DNA from: Tetrahymena thermophila SB210 | Lineage: Eukaryota; Ciliophora; Oligohymenophorea; Hymenostomatida; Tetrahymenidae | Direction: 5' to 3' | NCBI RefSeq assembly: GCF_000189635.1 | Contig: NW_002476224.1 | Span: forward strand, 1-64,000 | DNA: 64,000 nucleotides | Shown here: positions 37,177-50,500 of the stretch, one piece after another | Layout: each line of letters begins with the position of its first letter | How positions within the stretch are numbered: the stretch's first letter is position 1 | Translations under genes and position numbers: made by a program | The notes under the pieces: generated by a model | Seen by the model: only the letters and a program-made list of their open reading frames with translations | What the model was told of the DNA's origin: nothing | Database searches by the model: none

Positions 37177-38322
37177 ATGTCACTTTTTTTATCCTCAAGT
37201 TAAGAAATCTAAATGTAAACTTCCTTAAAAGATTAAGAATACTTTGGGTTGAAATTAAAAAAACAAATGGCTAAAATAAAAAATACAAAAAGCAAGCAAT
37301 TTAAAAGCCAGAATTTAATTATTGTGCCAATTTATCAAAATAGACATATTCTAAACCATCAATTTATAATTTAAGGATATGTTTAAATAGAAACCTAATA
37401 CAGAGATTTCTCAAGCATTTACGAATAAGAATTAGTACCAATATATAAATAAAATCTATCTATCAACTCTATTGTTAACAATTATAAATAAAAATAAATA
37501 GAGTTAAATATTGAAAGTAAATATGGAAGCGGATTAAAAGATTTTTAATTTTTGATTGATTATTTTAACTAAAGTAGCGATATCAGATTAAAAGAATTAG
37601 GTGAATAAATGCAAATTTATCAGAATTATGTAAATCAAAAATAACTATATTGGTAATAGTAAAGTGTTAAACTAAAAGCCAGAATTATAAGTCAAGAAGA
37701 CATTCAGTAGGCATTATATAATTATGAATAGTACATCGATGAATACACTAAATAGCATTTCAAGGAAGATGACCTTCTGCTCATAGGAATATTTTCTGCA
37801 GATTTTGAAGAAGGAGATCTTCAAATAAAAAAATATAAAGTAAGCTACTCTGTTTTTGATGCAGTAGGTATCTGTATTAATAACCCTTCTTAATATGAGA
37901 TTTTGCAATAAATCACTTAAGTTTCAAGACTCTTGGGTAAAGAGAGGATTGAAGAGGCAATCTTAAAATTTAAATTTTTTGGATAATCAAAGGGCAGTGT
38001 GATCTTTGAGTAGCCTTTAGTTACCTCAGATCAAATACATTTGAATGTCACGTTTAAAGTTTAATTTATTGATTGGCCTGAAAAACCTGAATTTTTATAA
38101 GACGATGATTTGGTTGGATATGTATTATAAATTTAAATATCACCAGAGCAACTATAAAAATTAAAAGAGGTAAGAGCAAACCAAAATGATTAAACTCTAA
38201 GCTCAATTCCGTCTTAGACTAATTTTGAATCTGAAATCTACTCTGAAATTTTCATTGAAAAGTATTATTCAGATTAAAAAGCTGCTGCAAAATAAAAAAA
38301 AATTAAAAAATAAAATTACTGA
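37177..38322 (+). CDS. Paralogue D of the four-gene unknown family, 381 aa
   Basis: Intronless, 382 codons from ATG at 37177 to TGA. Family blocks: QNLIIVPIYQN, QFIIQGYVQIETQYRDF, SGLKDFQFLIDYF, SQEDIQQALYNYEQY, a VFDAVGICINN block, DWPEKPEFL, and EIFIEKYYS near the end, followed by a short lysine-rich tail. Block order and spacing match copies A-C, and no block is broken, so it appears to be under selection. It is the last of the four on this strand; the next gene is convergent. Function unknown. Confidence 0.88.
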
Positions 38323-38827
38323 TAAATCTTTTTAGCGAAAAAACAATTTAATCAAAACGAAAATAAATTTTTGTTTATTTGAATTTCAAAAATATTTAAA
38401 AAAACTAATATTGATAAATATAAAAATTTTACTTAAATAAATAAATAAATATTTTTGTTTTTCTAATAATTCTTATTATTTTATATTAATATGTATGCAA
38501 TCTAACTAATTTTACTTTTTAACATAATAAAATATACAATATATTACTTTAAAATTAATTCATTTTTTAAACTTAAACAAAAAAATTATTAATTTTGATA
38601 AAATTATATTATCAATCAGAATAAATTTGATAATTAAAATTTAGCTCTGCTCTTTATATTTATAATATATATTAAAAAAGTAAAAAAAAATTTAATTATT
38701 TTATAAACTTTAAAAACAATATAAAAATATATAACAAACTAATTTAAAATTAATTTAATTATTTTAAAAATGATATCTAAAAAAATTGTTGATGTTCTGA
38801 CTTAAAAAGGGAAAATTGGTTATGAAG
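38323..38827. other. Convergent intergenic spacer
   Basis: AT-rich spacer between the 3' ends of paralogue D and the large two-TM gene; no feature seen. Confidence 0.5.
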
Positions 38828-41800
38828 TCAAGATTAATGATTACTGTTATTGTTATTGTTGTTTTATGAAGAATTTATTTAATGATCTATTTTATCTTGG
38901 TTATCATCTCCTTATTTTAATTTTTCTAAATAATAGTTTGATTATTATTAAAAGTTTATTCTAGAGCTTTTATTGAAGATGGAATAGGTATTTTTGGACT
39001 TTTTTATAGCTTATGATGGTTCAATTATTTTTTCAGAAGGCTTGGAGTATTATTCATCCAAATTTAAATTTGGTTATGGGTCTATTTCTGATATACTTCT
39101 ATTGCTACCTAGAAGATTGGCGAAAGGACTAGAATTTTGATGACTAAGCATTAAACCAATAGATGTTTTTCTAGTATTTTATTAATTAAAATTATTGTAA
39201 TTCAATTGTAAGTTGTGATCTTAGCTAAATTAGAATTTGCTATTTTGATTCTAAATATTGCTAAAGCTTTTATTTCTTGGAGCTAAACAATTATCATTCT
39301 CTGTGTTAACAATATCTTATTATGTGTCTATTATTTCACATCTTGAATTAGCAGGTTTAAAAATATTGCCTTCCTCTTCATCTTCATCACAATAATCAGT
39401 TTTTAATGTAATGATCTATTAGTATTATTCGCCATTTTCATCATTTAAATTATTCTAATTATCCTTATCTTCGGCATCAGAATAGTCTTTGATACTACTA
39501 CTTTATTTAAATTAAAGTTTTTTTTTAGAGTCTCTATTAGTTAGATCTTTTTTTCTGAGTGCACTATTTATAATAATTTCGCTGTTTCTATTAGTACTAA
39601 CGAAGAGTGAACTTCCTAAAATATTTTAGTTGTTATCTATTTATTCAATTTTATTTCTTAAAAATCCACTTTTTAAAAATAAATTATGATAGTTAGATTA
39701 TCTACTATTTAAAACTTCATTTTTTATGTTAGAATCATCTTTTTCTTTCTCAGAGGAGCTGTTTTGTTTGTTGGATTCTTAGTTATTGTGTATAGGATTT
39801 TAATTTACTTCATCACTTTAGCTAACAGTAATAAATTGATAATTTTGATTTTCATCTCTCTTTTAAAAGTTTTCCTATTCAATAATATTATCATTAAGTT
39901 CACAAGACTTTTTTTGCATATTTTCTGGTTCTTCTTCTTTCAATCCATTTTATTCTATTTGCACTTCTTTAAATGTAAAGTGCTATTTGTTTTGAGAACT
40001 TTTAGCAGAATTTTGCACACTTCTATCATAGTCATCTTATATTCTAATAAATTAATTTAAAATTATTAATTTTATGAATAAAATAAAATGTTTATATTAA
40101 TTTTTAAAATTAATTGATAAAGTGTATTTTTTGTTATTTACTATTGAGACTTTTAGAAGATTTAGTTCACCTCATTTCCAAGCATATTAATCAATTTCTC
40201 GTTTATTCTGTTTAATTTATAAAGAATTAAAATATTTTTTACTTTTTTAAAAAATTACTTGTTTTTATCTTAATTGCAAACCACATAACATTCATAAAGT
40301 CTCTTATAAGCGTCTATAGAGGAAGGTACATGAGATTTTGGTTTAATACCTTTTTTCATTTTAGAAATAGCTTGAGCAAATATACCAATAGTTTTTAAGT
40401 TTTTAGGGTTATTAGGAGAGAGTACTCCAGCTCTTTTTGATTCATCATAAATATTAAGTCTATTATCTTTTGGAGTGTTTGCATGCAAGCCGATAAGATT
40501 ATCTTTAGACAATTAAAATTCTTCAACTTAATCTACTTTTAAGAAAGGCTTGGGAAAGAAGTTAAATAATATCTGTTGTTCTTTATCCAAAAATAATTCT
40601 TTTAGCTTGTTAACTTCTTTAAGTTTTTCAAGTATTACATAAACATCAAGTTCTTCTTCTAAAAGTTCTTTAGATTTTTCAATCAGCAAATTATTTTTGG
40701 ACCTAAAGTATTACTTGCATGAGAGCTTAAAGAGAAAGTATGATATAGTGACTTTTATTTAGCTTTAAGACTTACTTAACAAAGATTTAAATTCCCCCTT
40801 TAAATATTAAAGTTTTTTAAAACTTCTTTTTAAGTTTAAGACTCTACTAAGCGCTTACTTTTTTTTATCAAAATCTTCTAAATTTTTGCTTTCCTTATTT
40901 GAATTTTATTCTAAGATTTATACATTTTAAGGCTTAACAGCTTTGAAATATTTTTTTTGAGACTAAGATTCAGGTTTAATATTTAATTTAATATCTTGAA
41001 TTCCAACAGCTTCTTTTTATCCTATTTTATTATATTCACTATTTGCATCAGGATTCGATTAAGTGCTTTTTAAATTTAGTAATCCCATCTAAGAAGGAGA
41101 GAATAAACTAAATTTACTTGAAGTGAATAGCTTCTTTTCAGATGTAAAATTTTAATTTTATGTTGAAGATAGAGGGCTAAATATTGATGGGACTAAAGTA
41201 TTGTTTCTCTCATATGATTAATGAGAAATTTCGCTCTTTTGTATAGAATTTAGACTGTTAAAAGTAAGTTGATTTAAGTTAGAGTTCTTCTTAGAAATAC
41301 TAGGGTTTGCTCTTCTTATTCTTTTTTTAAGCTAAATGTGTTTCAATTTATCTGGAATGTAACTTTTTGAGCTTTTATCTTATTTAATTTCATCTTATAA
41401 AATATTATCATCATTTTAAATACTAAATGATTCTGATGTGTTATCCTAATGAGTACTTTTCTGTTAAATAATTGTGCTTTTTGACCTTTAATTTTTTTTC
41501 TTTTTCTTTAAATTGTATAAACTACTTTAACTAATTTATCTTTGATTCATTTTTCGGATACATGCATTATATAACTTCTTTCTGTAAATAACATCTGAGT
41601 CATCTAAATTATCAATTTCCATATTTTCTAATCAAATGAAATTTTTATAAAAAATTTCTTTTTAAAAAAAAATTTTACTTGAATTATTTAGTTCGTGATT
41701 GTTCAAATCTTCTAGAGCTTAATTCTCAAATTATTCGTTTTAATCGTTTATTTAAATATGTAAATTGCTTTTTTTCTTTTAAGGAGCCCCAAAAAATTAA

Positions 41801-43992
41801 ATACTTTTCAGTGGAATATTTTAAGTCTATGGTTGATTTTAACTAATTGATTACCTACCAAACTAATTTTTTTAATTGCTATTCTAAAATTAGTCATTTT
41901 AATTCTAGAATGAACTTCTACTTCTTTTACTCCTTGGGGTTTGTGAATGAGTAGGCCCAAAATAGCTATTATTTTAAGGATCAATATCAAAGTCGTACAA
42001 TTTGTTTGCTAATGCCACTGTAAATAAGCACTCGTTGTAACTGTGAACTTATTTATTTTGTTTAAAATTGATATTAAAGAAAATTTTTTTTAATAAATTA
42101 CCAAAAATAGATAAAAATATTAAAAATGCTTCTACGAACCCTCCAATATAAGCAATAATCTCATCAAATTTAGTAAAGCTTCTATTTATTTTCACTGAAA
42201 AATAGCTTCTTCTAATGAAGAAATCAGCATAATTACCGTTGGTACCCAACAGAGCTTACTCTCTAAAATCTTTTGTTTCGTAAAGAGGAAAATGCTTTGT
42301 TGATATTTATTTTGTTGGTAGAAGACTATCATCAGTTGTGATTTCATAATCAGTAAAAAATATATCAGCTGTCTTATACATCTATTTAAATATTTTAATA
42401 TAAAACTCTTTAAAGTAAATTTTTATTTATTTCCTTATTGGATTTAAAATGTAGATTAATTTATCTGATAATAATTCTATTTTATCCCCTTGAACATAAA
42501 TAAATTTAATAATGATAATTTGTAATATTTTTTTTATTTAAATGCATTCAAATGCTAAATTATTTATTACTAATAGAATATTTTAGTAAAATCTTTTCAT
42601 AAAAGGCCAAAATTTAATTTATGTTCTTATAGAAAAGAATAGTTTTTAATAAAAAATTGACTTTTTATTACCTTTGTAGGTTATAAATAAAAGAAGGTAT
42701 CAGTATTTAAATAAGTGATAATACTTTCATCGTCGTTTGGTTCATCAGGATTGACCATTACTGTAGGAAAGTAGAGATTTATAGTACTGTATATATTATT
42801 TTGAAGGTATTATTGAATATCCTATTTAGACTTGCAAACAGGTCTCCATAACTAATCAGGCCCTGTAGAATTAGAACAATCTGAGACAGAAAATTGTAAA
42901 TAATAAAAACTGCTGGCAGTATAATCTCCTCCGATTTAAAAAGTCTCATCACTTCTATTTAAATAAGCATAAGTTAAAATAGCATTTTTATATAAATATA
43001 AAATAATTATTTGTTTATATATTTAAAGATATTTATATGTTGAGAGTTATTGATTGCTTTGTTGAATCTTATCTAGAAAAAATAATTAATACCCTAATCT
43101 ATTATTTATTATAACAAATAGTAAACAATTAGTCATCTTAAAATATATAAAACTCTATTTATTTAATTGAAAGTAGAAATAAAAAGAGAAATTTACGTTA
43201 AGCAAAGAAAGTCTTTTAAAGCATTCTATTCAAATATTTTAGTCCAATTTGCTCCATAAGAAGGTAAATTGATGAAATGTTCTTTTGTGCATGGCTCCAA
43301 TTTCCTATTATACTTTGTAATTTTTAAACTATATAAATGATTGTTCTTTTAATCTTAATTATTTGTGGTTTATATTTGAGTATTACAAATTAACTTTAAA
43401 AATTTTAATACTTAATTGAATGAAAAATAAAATCTTACAGAAAAGCTCTATTAGTTACCATTTTCATCTGTCAACATCATACCCTAGCTAAGAGAAATAT
43501 TGAAGTAAGGGTTTTAAAGGAAATTGTCTTAATTAAATCTAATAGCAAACATAAAATTTCTATTAGTCAAATAAATATTTGATGGATCAGCATCAAAAGT
43601 TCTCTGATTGACCACTTTAACTTCAGCTATTTTTAATATTTCATAAATCCATATTTTTTTTGTCTGTTTCAAATTGCTAATTTACACTTGCTTAAAACAG
43701 AAATAATCTATTTTTAAGATAAAAGAATTTAAAATAAATTATTAATAGTTTTTTATTTGAAATGATATCCATTTCATAGTAGGATATTAGCTGTTTTTAA
43801 TAAGTAGAAATTTATTTATGTATTTACATTAGTCCAAAAGAAGACAGCTAATCCTACTGCTAAGAAAATACTTAAAATTCCTCCTATTGCAGATTAATAT
43901 TTGCTATGCTTATTGAAAGAAAGCTATACCTAACTTCCAAATATATCTACTTTAGAAAAACCACTTTTTATTAAGCTTGGTGTTATGCTCAT
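38828..43992 (-). CDS. Ciliate two-TM protein with long cytosolic tail, 7 exons, 1,394 aa
   Basis: Exons 43992-43828, 43690-43439, 43393-43197, 42954-42672, 42381-41679, 41627-40259 and 40043-38828 keep phase and end in TGA; introns range from 45 to 290 nt. The N-terminus (FSKVDIFGSQVQLSFNKH) precedes a first membrane helix AIGGILSIFLAVGLAVFFW (~35-55). A probable extracellular region of ~350 residues follows, with several cysteines (CNTQIQ, EPCTKEHF, CSNSTGPD). A second helix lies after the conserved FTKFDEIIAYIGGFVEAF motif at about residue 365. The remaining ~1,000 residues are cytosolic, basic/Ser/Gln/Asn-rich and low-complexity. The same architecture recurs at 56822-59041 and is, as far as I know, a large ciliate-restricted group of uncharacterised membrane proteins. 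Some long introns could hide small exons. Confidence 0.82.
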
Positions 43993-45058
43993 AGTTTCTA
44001 TCTATAATTGATTTTGATTTGTTTTCTTTGACTTTTTTATATTATTAATTAAAATTAAAGTCTAATTCCTAATAACATGCTTTACATATATTTAATTTTA
44101 TTAAAGATAATATATTAAATTATTTGCTGGCTTAATTTGTTGTTACTTTTAAGTAGGATAATTTACTGATATTTATTATTAAATCTTTATTTACTTTATT
44201 TTAATATATTTAGAGATAATAAAAAAAGAATATTAATAGTAGATTTAGATGCAGTAATATTATATATTTTAATAATTGATAAAATCTTTTTTAAATTATA
44301 AAAGTTTTTCTATTTAGAAAGTGAGATAAATTGTTCTGTATTACTTTTTTGAATAAGAAAAGTATTTAATTGTAATAAGAAATTAATTAAATTTGTAGCT
44401 TTAATTATTAAAATATCTGGTCTCGCAAATTATCATACCCACTAAATTATATTTCCAGTAAAAATATCATTCTTACATATTAACGTAAAGAAAAAGAGTA
44501 ATAATTATACTTAAATACATTAGAATGCTCTAAAAACAAATAATAATTGTGACCAAATAAAATTAAATACCTTCAAAAAAATTCATTTAATATGTAACTC
44601 CAAATGAATAATATCTTCAATAACTTAGGAATTGTAAGGATTATTTTAATATTCTTATTTGGGCATTTAATTTCTTTCTTACTAATCAAGAATGTTAATT
44701 ATCAGCGCAAAATAGAAATGACTAAACTTATATATTTTATTATGAAATACAAACTTGATTATAAAATAATTGGATACTTAATAAATTAAATTGATATTAG
44801 TTAAATTATTTATATAAAATATTATTTTGTAAAATTATGATTTAATTATTTTTCTTTATAAATTTCTTTTTTTATATTTTTCTCTTAATTTCTACTAATA
44901 AGTTAATTGCTCATTAAAATCTCTAGAATTGGTTCTTTAGAAAGATAAATTATTTACTAGAGAAATCGTATTATAATTATTGAACTGCTTTTAAAAGTTT
45001 AGCTCTCTTAATTTATTTTTCGAGAAGCGAGAAAAGCATATTTCAAAATATTAATTCC
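43993..45058. other. Intergenic spacer
   Basis: 1.07 kb between two co-directional minus-strand genes. A plus-strand ORF of 79 codons at 44604-44840 is the only candidate and is judged chance (see rejected items). Confidence 0.5.
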
Positions 45059-46842
45059 TCATTCTTTCAATTCGAAATCATTTTGGCTATCGATTTGAGA
45101 TTCGATTTCTTTTATGACTTATTAGTATGAAGCTGTGTTTTGAGCTTCATGGACAAATTAATAATCGTTTTCTGTTTCCATTTATTCTTACTCCTCTTTG
45201 TTTACAACATTTTAATAGTTATTATTTTCAATTATATAAGAGGCCATCACTGAACTATTTTAGGTATTTGAAATACTGAAACCTAAATATTATTATAAAA
45301 TTACTCTGATTAAAATAATTTTATTTTTTTTTATATAAATTTGGGAAGAATATTTATGAATTATTTTAAATAATAAAAATAAAATTACCTTGAATTGATG
45401 GTTAACTTAAGCTGCCTGGTTCATCATTTGGGGAAAATTCCATTTCAAGAAAATCTGGAGAAAAATAACTCACATCGATTTCATTATCAACTTTAGGCTT
45501 GAAAGGTGGAATAATTTTTCTGAGTCTTAATGATTCCCAATTTAGGTCAGAAAACCAAGGATGATTTATGATTTCTAGAGCGCCATATTTACTTCCTAGC
45601 CTTTTATTTGGATCTTTTTGTAATAGGCCACTCAGAAGATCCTTCAAATTCCCTTGAATTCTAGGATCGAATTTGACTGGCTAAGTTAGTATGTTTCCAA
45701 ATAATTTTTCTCTGTTTGGATCATAAAAAGGCGGCAGCCCTGTAACCATTTCATAAATGATATTACCTAATGTCCACCAATCACTTGCTTTCCCATGTCC
45801 TTTTTCTGATAGAATTTCTGGTGCTAAATATTCAGGAGTTCCTGCAACAGAAGTAGCTACTTCGTTATCATTTTAAAGTATTTTTGATAGACCAAAGTCT
45901 GTTAGCTTTATATATCCTTCTTGATCAATCAATACATTTTCGGGTTTTAAACTTTAAATATTTTACAAAATAAGTCAATTAATTATACATTAAAATTAGT
46001 GTAAACAAAATTATTGTTAGTTTTTACTAATTTTTGTAGTTTTTCTACAATTAAAAATACATCAAAAAACAATAAAAAAAATTAAGTAAATAATGAGTAA
46101 ATAGCAAAAATAAATATTTAATATATGATTTTAAAACTGAAATGAATTACTCTCTGTAAATTATATTTAGGCTATGAAGGTACTCCAGAGCTTTTACAAT
46201 CTAAGCTGCATAAAACTTAGCACTGTTTAATAAAAAGATCATTATAAATTTATGACTATCTAATCAACTTTATTTAGTATACTAATTCTCTTTATTTTTT
46301 TAAGTTTAATCCATATGGTTATAAAATATTTTTCTTTTTATATTTATTTAAATAATAAACTTACGGATTTTCGTTTAAAAACCCTTTGGTTTTTATCAAA
46401 GTAAATAGTTCTCCTCCCTAACAGAATTCAAGAGCAAAAAACAATCTTTTTTTATCTTAGAATGCATATTTGCATCTAACAATATACTAAGAATCTACTA
46501 CTTTCTTTTTAAAATGAGTTTAAATAAGTTTGTTATTTCAACCAAAAAAGTAAATAAACTTACAAGAATATTTCTTTCTGTTAATATATGGTTCATTTAA
46601 ACTTAATGCTTTATATGTTTTCTCTTCAAAGTTTTTAATGCATAAATTTGACCATCATCTTTCTTTCTCACCAAAGAAACTTTAGCATAATTTCCTTACC
46701 CAATAATTGTGAGCAAATTAAATGAGTTTATGTTCACACTAGAGTGCTATTTTTGTGTTTACTGTTTATTTAGATAATTAACCAATTCTTCAGCAAGAGT
46801 ACAATACTCTCCATTTGTGTTTTATTAAGCTTATCCACTCAT
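45059..46842 (-). CDS. AGC-family Ser/Thr protein kinase, 5 exons, 425 aa
   Basis: Exons 46842-46564, 46504-46365, 46222-46151, 45951-45389 and 45282-45059 join in phase and end in TGA. A short N-terminal extension is followed by the kinase domain: glycine loop IGQGNYAKV (~47-55), ATP Lys70 (YALK), catalytic loop YRDLKPEN with Asp164, DFG at 182-184, activation segment ending AGTPEYLAPE (201-209), and the C-lobe motif DPNKRLGSKYGALEI of AGC kinases. The AGC C-tail is present (IIPPFKPKVDNEIDVSYF), with a possible hydrophobic motif SIQGFSIS near residue 350. No PH, C2 or cyclic-nucleotide domain, so it is closest in layout to S6K/SGK/PKA-type kinases. All catalytic residues are intact. The activation segment has Thr-Ser before VAGTPE, a likely PDK1-type site. 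Confidence 0.94.
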
Positions 46843-47651
46843 CTTCTTTATACTATTCAATTCTGTTATTGTTTTATTAATATACTATTATTATCTATTT
46901 TGAGTCTTTTGTTATATAATTTTCTTTATAATTTGTATGTTTATTATTTCTTATTAAAAATCATCAATTTTGCTTCATCTAATTATCAGGTCTGATATCA
47001 ATAATGCAAGTAGAGAATTTAATATATAATGATTTTTAAATTACGGATGGATGATCGATTTTTAAATTTTGTTAAATAGACAAAATAAGATTGATTAATA
47101 AACATATTTATAATATCTCAAAACTCTTTATTTTTCAAAACTGTTTAACAACTAAAATAAGTAGAAGAAGTATTTATTCAAATAAATTTTAATAATTATC
47201 AATTTAAGCTACATTAAGCTATTTTTATAGATTATATATTAAAATTTAATAATTGTTGCAGAAATTATTGATATCACATTTTTTTCAAGAAAATTAATAA
47301 GTTTTGATAAAAAAATAATATCAAATTAACTATTTTCTTTTATATCCAAATTATAAATTAAAAACTATTAATAATATCAATAAATATTAAAATAATTAAA
47401 TTAAGTAATATATACCAAATTTCCTCTATTAAAATTTATATTAATCTTCTCTTAAATGAAGCAAAGGAAGCAATTAATATATAAGTTACTAAATTAAAAT
47501 AGGTTAAAAAACAGTTGGTTATAAATAAGTAAGTTCAATATATATGAAATTAAGATATATAAATTTGTTTATTTTACATTTTTATATTTATTTACATTTT
47601 TGAGTATGACTAAATAACTAACTAAAAAATTCAAGATTTTGCTATAAATTA
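46843..47651. other. Intergenic spacer
   Basis: AT-rich spacer with no gene or structure seen. Confidence 0.5.
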
Positions 47652-49591
47652 TCAAACCAGAATATTTGATAATTTTTGATTAGATTTGGCTTTTTAAAAA
47701 GCTTATTTATTGAATGCAGCTGGTTGGAAATCTTTTTGTTTATTATTGCTCATAAATAAGGCTTAGCTAAAAGGGTTAACATCTCTTTTTATTTCTCTAC
47801 ACTAAATAGATGATTTTCTAGGTATTAATATTTTTTATTCTGATTAGTTGGGTATTAATTTAATTTATTGATTGAAATTAGAATCTTTCTTAAGAATATT
47901 TCCAAAACTTTGGTTATTTTTCTAAGATTAAATAAATCCATTTAAAAATGTAGCCTCTTATTTTGTCTTATTGCTTGATGGTAAACACATTTTGAAAATA
48001 GATTTGTTAATAGAGTCTGACTACTAATAAGAGCTAACACTTGAAGTAAATTAAATGGGGAAAGTGCATTTTTTTTAGGTAAGAGTATTATCTATTTTCA
48101 ATTTAATGTTATGAGGAGATTAATAAATCATATTTAGCTTATCCCTTTACTTGGCTGTTTAGTTTAAAATTTGGGTTTTTTAATTATTTAGAGCACTGTT
48201 TTCTTCAGACTCTTCTTTTTCTTTTAAGTTAAATGATTCTTCGCCAGATGATTCTTAAGTTTGTTCAGTTTATCCAAAATAAGTTTATTTTTAATATTTA
48301 GCTTGTGGCATATTTTTTAAATCTTTTTCTTCTGCTTTGTTTGTCTAATAAGGGTTTTAAAATAAATAAATCCTATTAGAATGCTAGCTTGAGGTTGTAG
48401 TAGGAGAAAGAATTTAAAAATAATCTTCTTGTTCATCTTCATCATCTTCTAATTTAAATTAAGCTACTTTACTAGCCTTTAAATTTATGAATTCTATGTT
48501 TTCTTTTAAGTTTTGAAAGCTTTAATTTTGACTGATTTCACTTAATACATTTGCCTTTTGTTAGTCAAATATAGTTTGGTCGACTAAGAAGTTATTCAAA
48601 ATTGCTGTGTGGTCTTAGTGAACTTCTTTGAGAACTTCTTTGCTAGTATTTTGGTTTTTAACAAATTAATTTTGAAGCTAATTTTCTAAATATTGCTTTT
48701 AGCTTTCAATACTTAGCTTGAACCCATTCAAGATTTTGTTCTTCTAATTATTCGATGCCATTATTCTAACATTACTTTTAGCCTTTGAAAGTAAATTTTA
48801 TTTTGAAGAAATCTTTTTCATGCTATTTGCATTGTGGCTTGGTAAGCAAATTTTTTCAGGTAATTTATCTTAGTTTGCTTTTTATTTTTCTAAATTTGGA
48901 GGATTGTTTAAGATTAATGGAGACAGCCCTTAAATACTTATATCACTGTCTTGCTATTACTCTATGCTGGAGCAAGGGTTTCCATTTTTATAATTAAAAT
49001 TTGTTTCTCCTAATATTTTTAGTTAAATATATTTAAAAGACACAATTAATTAATTAATTTCAATTAATACTATTAGTGTAATATTTAGGAAATCTTAACT
49101 AAAATAATCCAAAATAAATTAAAATAATTTTAGTTGTGAAACTGAATATAATTGTTATATTATGCATTGAAAAAGAATAAATTGTATTTACTATTCATGG
49201 GAGATATTTTTATTTCATTAAGGCCTAGTATAGCAATGTGATCAATAAACTTCTACTTTATTTCTTTTGACTATCTATTAAAAAATTTAGGATGGTCAGC
49301 TTTATCAACATAAGTTTCTCTGTATTTTTGATTTATCTAGCAATTTTGCTTTAGAATATGAAAGTCTTTACTCAGTTTTTCCATTTCACTTATACTCTTT
49401 TGTTACTGCTTCTTCATCTTGTTCTAATAAACTTACTATTTATTTCTAATGTATTTTGAAGATTCTTTTTTTATTTTATTATTTTTGCGCGAAATTTATT
49501 ATTGAGATACAACTTTTATTTAAATATTCTATTTAAAGTCAAATAAAGATTATCTGCCAATCATTTAGCTTAAAAATGATTTAAAGTACAT
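47652..49591 (-). CDS. Unknown coiled-coil protein, 2 exons, 585 aa
   Basis: Exons 49591-49192 and 49009-47652 are joined by a 182-nt GT..AG intron with matching phase and end in TGA. The start is uncertain: an in-frame ATG at 49564 would give 576 aa. The N-terminal ~130 residues are basic and helical (KKQQQKSISEMEKLSKDF), then a low-complexity stretch with a short Cys-Pro-Ser piece, a coiled coil at about 215-330 (SIESQKQYLENQLQNQF and following heptads), an acidic EDDEDEQEDYF patch, and a long Ser/Asn/Gln-rich C-terminus with several basic patches. No catalytic, zinc or membrane motif. It reads like a cytoskeletal or scaffold protein, but no family is recognised. Confidence 0.75.
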
Positions 49592-50500
49592 TTCAGTCTA
49601 ATAAAAACTTTTAATTGAATTATTAAATTTTACTTAAGATATACCAAGCTAAAGGTTTTTTAAACTTTTTTAAGTTTTAACTTCTATTTTTCTTTAGCAA
49701 CAGACTAATACAATATATTTAAGATAGATAAATCATTCAAGTATGTTTTTGTTAAATTTATGCACTCATTTTGGAAAAAATTTTTAAATTATTTTTAATT
49801 AAATATGTTTGTAAAAATTATTTATTGTTCAGTAAAAAAGTAAATTTTCATAAAAAGATGCACATATTCGCATAAAATCAAATTCATGATTTGTCTTATA
49901 ATTTTTAATTTTAGAGAAAATAATTTAAATAAAATTCTAAACATCCTCGCTTTATTTATAATTAAAATAGATTATTTTATTAGGCATTATATTAGAAAAA
50001 AGTTAAAATAATATTTTCTGTAAAAAAACTATTTCATTTATAAAAATACTTATTTTATAAATGATTTTGCTTTTAATGTTAAAAAAAAATACTAATTAAA
50101 TACTTTTAAGTGCTTAATAGGAATGAAATAAAATTAAAAATTTGTTTAATTTAACCAAAAATATAATTAAAAACTTTTGATTTCTTAAATTTTGTCATTT
50201 ATTTTGAGAGGAACAATTACATAAATTCTAAAAATAATTATAAACAGATTAATGGCAATTAAAAAGTTAATTATTTGTTTAAATTGTGAATATTAAAGTT
50301 AATTTGTTAAGAATTTTGATTTTTACTTTAATTATATCAAAAGAATTGCATTTATATAGATTAGCATAAAGAACATTTTAAAAACATATTAAGTAAAAGA
50401 GAATAAAAAATCCTTATTTTAGGCTATAAGGCATTGATTTTCAGAGGTTTATAAATAATTAAGTTGGCTAATCACATAACTTATTACTAGGTAGCCAAGA
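49592..50500. other. Divergent intergenic spacer
   Basis: AT-rich DNA between divergent genes, presumably holding both promoters; no motif stands out. Confidence 0.5.

Noticed and set aside
44604-44840. Plus-strand hydrophobic ORF of 79 codons
   Set aside because: With only TGA as stop, runs of this length are common in 80% AT DNA; no family match, no splice partner and no conserved motif.
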